A model generated the notes under the pieces. It made no database searches and was not told the DNA's origin. It was given only the letters and a program-made list of their open reading frames with translations. The translations under genes were made by a program, and so were the position numbers. This document shows, piece after piece, positions 62,276 to 64,000 of a stretch of 64,000 nucleotides of DNA. The stretch covers positions 4,205,501 to 4,269,500 of the forward strand of contig NZ_CP117445.1 in the NCBI RefSeq assembly GCF_030687715.1, given 5' to 3'. This stretch comes from Pseudomonas sp. FP2196 (lineage in GTDB: Bacteria; Pseudomonadota; Gammaproteobacteria; Pseudomonadales; Pseudomonadaceae). Position 1 is the stretch's first letter, and every line of letters starts with the position of its first letter.

Positions 62276-63622
62276 ATGAGCCAACCCTGGAGCCCTGACA
62301 GCTGGCGCGCCCTGCCGATCCAGCAACAACCCCAATACCCCGACGCCGCGCATCTGCGCCAGGTCGAGCAAACCCTGGCCAGCTATCCGCCGCTGGTGTT
62401 TGCCGGCGAAGCGCGCGAACTGCGTCGTCAGTTTGCCGAGGTGACTCAGGGCCGGGCATTCCTGTTGCAGGGGGGCGATTGCGCCGAAAGCTTCGCCGAG
62501 TTCTCCGCGGCAAAGATTCGCGACACGTTTAAAGTACTGCTGCAGATGGCCATCGTCATGACCTTCGCCGCCGGTTGCCCGGTGGTCAAGGTCGGGCGCA
62601 TGGCCGGTCAGTTTGCCAAGCCGCGTTCGGCCAACGACGAAACCATCGACGGTGTGACCCTGCCGGCCTACCGTGGCGACATCGTCAACGGCATCGGCTT
62701 CGACGAAAAGAGCCGCGTGCCGGATCCGGAACGTCTGCTGCAGTCCTATCACCAGTCCACCGCGACCCTGAACCTGCTGCGCGCCTTCGCCCAGGGCGGT
62801 TTTGCCGACCTGCATCAGGTGCACAAGTGGAACCTCGATTTCATCGCCAACTCCGCGCTGGCCGAGAAATACAGCCACCTCGCCGATCGCATCGATGAAA
62901 CCCTGGCCTTCATGCGCGCCTGCGGCATGGACAGCTCGCCGCAACTGCGCGAAACCAGTTTCTTCACCGCCCACGAAGCGCTGCTGCTCAACTACGAAGA
63001 AGCCTTCGTGCGTCGCGACAGCCTGACCAACGATTACTACGATTGCTCGGCGCACATGCTGTGGATCGGCGACCGCACCCGTCAGCTCGACGGCGCGCAT
63101 GTCGAATTCCTGCGAGGGGTGAACAACCCGATCGGGGTGAAAGTCGGCCCGAGCATGAACCCCGATGATCTGATTCGTCTGATCGACGTGCTCAACCCGA
63201 GCAACGATCCGGGACGTCTGAACCTCATCGCACGGATGGGCGCAAACAAGGTCGGCGATCATTTACCGGCGTTGATCCGCGCGGTGCAGCGTGAAGGCAA
63301 GCAGGTGCTGTGGAGTTCCGACCCGATGCACGGCAACACCATCAAGGCGAGCAGCGGCTACAAGACCCGCGACTTTGCGCAGATCCTTGGCGAAGTGAAG
63401 CAGTTCTTCCAGGTGCACGAAGCGGAAGGCAGTTACGCCGGCGGGATTCACATCGAGATGACCGGGCAGAATGTCACCGAGTGCATTGGTGGTGCGCGGC
63501 CGATTACCGAAGACGGGTTGTCTGATCGCTATCACACGCACTGTGATCCGCGGATGAATGCCGATCAGTCGCTTGAGCTGGCGTTTTTGATTGCTGAAAC
63601 CCTGAAACAGGTTCGGCGCTAA
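62276..63622 (+). CDS. aroG: Class II 3-deoxy-7-phosphoheptulonate (DAHP) synthase
   Basis: A 448-residue plant-type DAHP synthase that joins phosphoenolpyruvate and erythrose-4-phosphate in the first shikimate step. Class II features: [20 protein letters not shown] at the start, [20 protein letters not shown] near 61, [18 protein letters not shown] near 103, [20 protein letters not shown] near 285 and the metal-ligand segment [19 protein letters not shown] at the end. The ATG at 62276 is preferred; the long open extension to 62171 is rejected. A REP cluster follows. In Pseudomonas class II enzymes are often tied to secondary metabolism as well as aromatic amino acids, and none of those genes is adjacent. 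Confidence 0.93.
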   Translation: MSQPWSPDSWRALPIQQQPQYPDAAHLRQVEQTLASYPPLVFAGEARELRRQFAEVTQGRAFLLQGGDCAESFAEFSAAKIRDTFKVLLQMAIVMTFAAGCPVVKVGRMAGQFAKPRSANDETIDGVTLPAYRGDIVNGIGFDEKSRVPDPERLLQSYHQSTATLNLLRAFAQGGFADLHQVHKWNLDFIANSALAEKYSHLADRIDETLAFMRACGMDSSPQLRETSFFTAHEALLLNYEEAFVRRDSLTNDYYDCSAHMLWIGDRTRQLDGAHVEFLRGVNNPIGVKVGPSMNPDDLIRLIDVLNPSNDPGRLNLIARMGANKVGDHLPALIRAVQREGKQVLWSSDPMHGNTIKASSGYKTRDFAQILGEVKQFFQVHEAEGSYAGGIHIEMTGQNVTECIGGARPITEDGLSDRYHTHCDPRMNADQSLELAFLIAETLKQVRR

Positions 63623-63660
63623 AACCGCGTCACCCTGTATTAAGGGGTCGACCGCCCCCC

Positions 63661-63692
63661 ATGTAGGAGCTGCCGAAGGCTGCTCCTACATG
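63661..63692. repeat. REP hairpin after the DAHP synthase gene
   Basis: ATGTAGGAGC and GCTCCTACAT (10-bp perfect stem) flank TGCCGAAGGCT, the loop of the same REP class as 53461-53542. A weak terminator function for the preceding gene is possible. Confidence 0.75.
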
Positions 63693-63710
63693 GGTTTTGT
63701 GTTGTAACGA

Positions 63711-63738
63711 GTGGAAGTGAGCCTGCTCGCGATGGCGT
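63711..63738 (+). repeat. REP half-element
   Basis: AGTGAGCCTGCTCGCGAT (63716-63733) is identical to one arm of the REPIN at 61283-61346, here without its inverted partner; it ends just before the YcaQ-type gene's stop. Confidence 0.65.
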
Positions 63739-63742
63739 CAGA

Positions 63743-64000
63743 TCAGTCACAGCCGATCTGAGCCAATGCCACCCGCAACCGCCCCGCACTTTCGCGCTGA
63801 CAATTGAGCTGCACCCGCTCAAGCCCCAGCCAGTGCGCCATCCGCTGCAAACTCAGCGCCAGCGCCGACATCCCCTCTTCATCCAGCCCCGGCTCTTCCT
63901 CATGCACCGCATGCACCGCCAACCGCCCCGCTGCCCGCTCGGCGCGCAAATCCACTCGCGCCGCAATCCACTCATTGTGCAAAAACGGCAGCACGTAATA
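63743..64000 (-). CDS. YcaQ-type winged-helix DNA glycosylase, C-terminal end (5' end beyond right edge)
   Basis: Only the last 85 residues are visible, reading leftward from the window edge with no start codon in view. The opening YYVLPFLHNEWIAARVDLRA and the following acidic/hydrophobic helices (EEGMSALALSLQRMAHWLGL) match the C terminus of the HTH_42/YcaQ family, whose best studied members excise interstrand crosslinks and alkylated bases from DNA. The assignment rests on this tail alone. A GTG at 63994 is only an internal Val codon. REP sequences sit directly downstream. Confidence 0.75.
   Translation of the reverse strand, partial: YYVLPFLHNEWIAARVDLRAERAAGRLAVHAVHEEEPGLDEEGMSALALSLQRMAHWLGLERVQLNCQRESAGRLRVALAQIGCD

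Noticed and set aside
53461..63738. Repeated short hairpins as a possible CRISPR array
   Set aside because: Units are REP/REPIN elements scattered kilobases apart, with no regular spacers and no cas genes.
1..64000. tRNA, rRNA, prophage or insertion-sequence genes
   Set aside because: I saw no cloverleaf-type sequence, integrase, transposase or terminal repeats; the holin-like protein at 37519 belongs to the chromosomal YqjE family.

Overview
The window is a GC-rich chromosomal segment of a fluorescent Pseudomonas, most likely of the P. fluorescens group. Evidence for this: a pyoverdine NRPS (pvdL) next to the sigma factor gene pvdS, the acyclic-terpene (atu) operon, several Pseudomonas-type REP hairpins, and gene orders that match P. 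aeruginosa PAO1 from memory (dgt next to rocS2/rocA2; sagS-ospR-gpx-msrB-aminotransferase-htpX-tpm-deaD-crotonase-class II DAHP synthase). Genes are densely packed. I see no rRNA, tRNA, insertion sequence, prophage or CRISPR array.

Layout. 1-11.9 kb: pyoverdine region. pvdL runs leftward and off the left edge, pvdS is divergent, and a siderophore acetyltransferase gene (pvdY type) follows. Both pvdL and pvdY carry PvdS-type iron-starvation boxes, and pvdS has a Fur-box-like promoter. 11.9-12.7 kb: a solute-binding protein. 12.8-21.9 kb: atuR and the divergent atuABCDEF operon (geranyl-CoA carboxylase route for citronellol/geraniol), with a paired operator between them and no atuG/atuH. 22-29.3 kb: housekeeping and signalling genes (exonuclease, ppnP, MOSC protein, cheV with a sigma-28 promoter, a degenerate Hpt protein, a NarL-type two-component pair, a YegS-like kinase, a small membrane protein). 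29.3-33.8 kb: molybdenum-cofactor genes moeA-moaB and mobA, a lipoprotein, a pseudouridine synthase, a small gene of unknown function behind a perfect LexA box, and a glutaredoxin-like gene. 33.9-41 kb: CPA2 antiporter, ammonium transporter, a YqjD/YqjE-type membrane-stress trio, an EAL-YkuI_C phosphodiesterase, dgt. 41.3-48.6 kb: RocA2/RocS2-type BvgA/BvgS phosphorelay followed closely by a large Cache-HAMP-GAF-HD-GYP protein. 48.6-56.6 kb: fRMsr, DUF815 ATPase, sagS-type hybrid kinase, and an oxidative-damage group (ospR, gpx, msrB), then an AlaA-type aminotransferase and htpX. 56.7-64 kb: tpm, ygiD-type dioxygenase, deaD with a long leader, crotonase, spermidine-synthase-like protein, class II DAHP synthase, and the C-terminal end of a YcaQ-type glycosylase leaving the right edge.

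Themes. One block is iron-starvation controlled: Fur to PvdS to pvdL/pvdY. One is a self-contained catabolic operon: AtuR with atuA-F. A third stretch is rich in c-di-GMP and phosphorelay genes (EAL protein, Roc2 system, HD-GYP, SagS). The points I would check first are the LexA-boxed 105-residue protein, the HD-GYP protein joined to the Roc2 operon, the Hpt-like protein lacking its histidine beside cheV, the OspR-type operator over the gpx promoter, and the attenuator-like hairpin in the deaD leader. All functions were inferred by reading the sequence; no database search was run.
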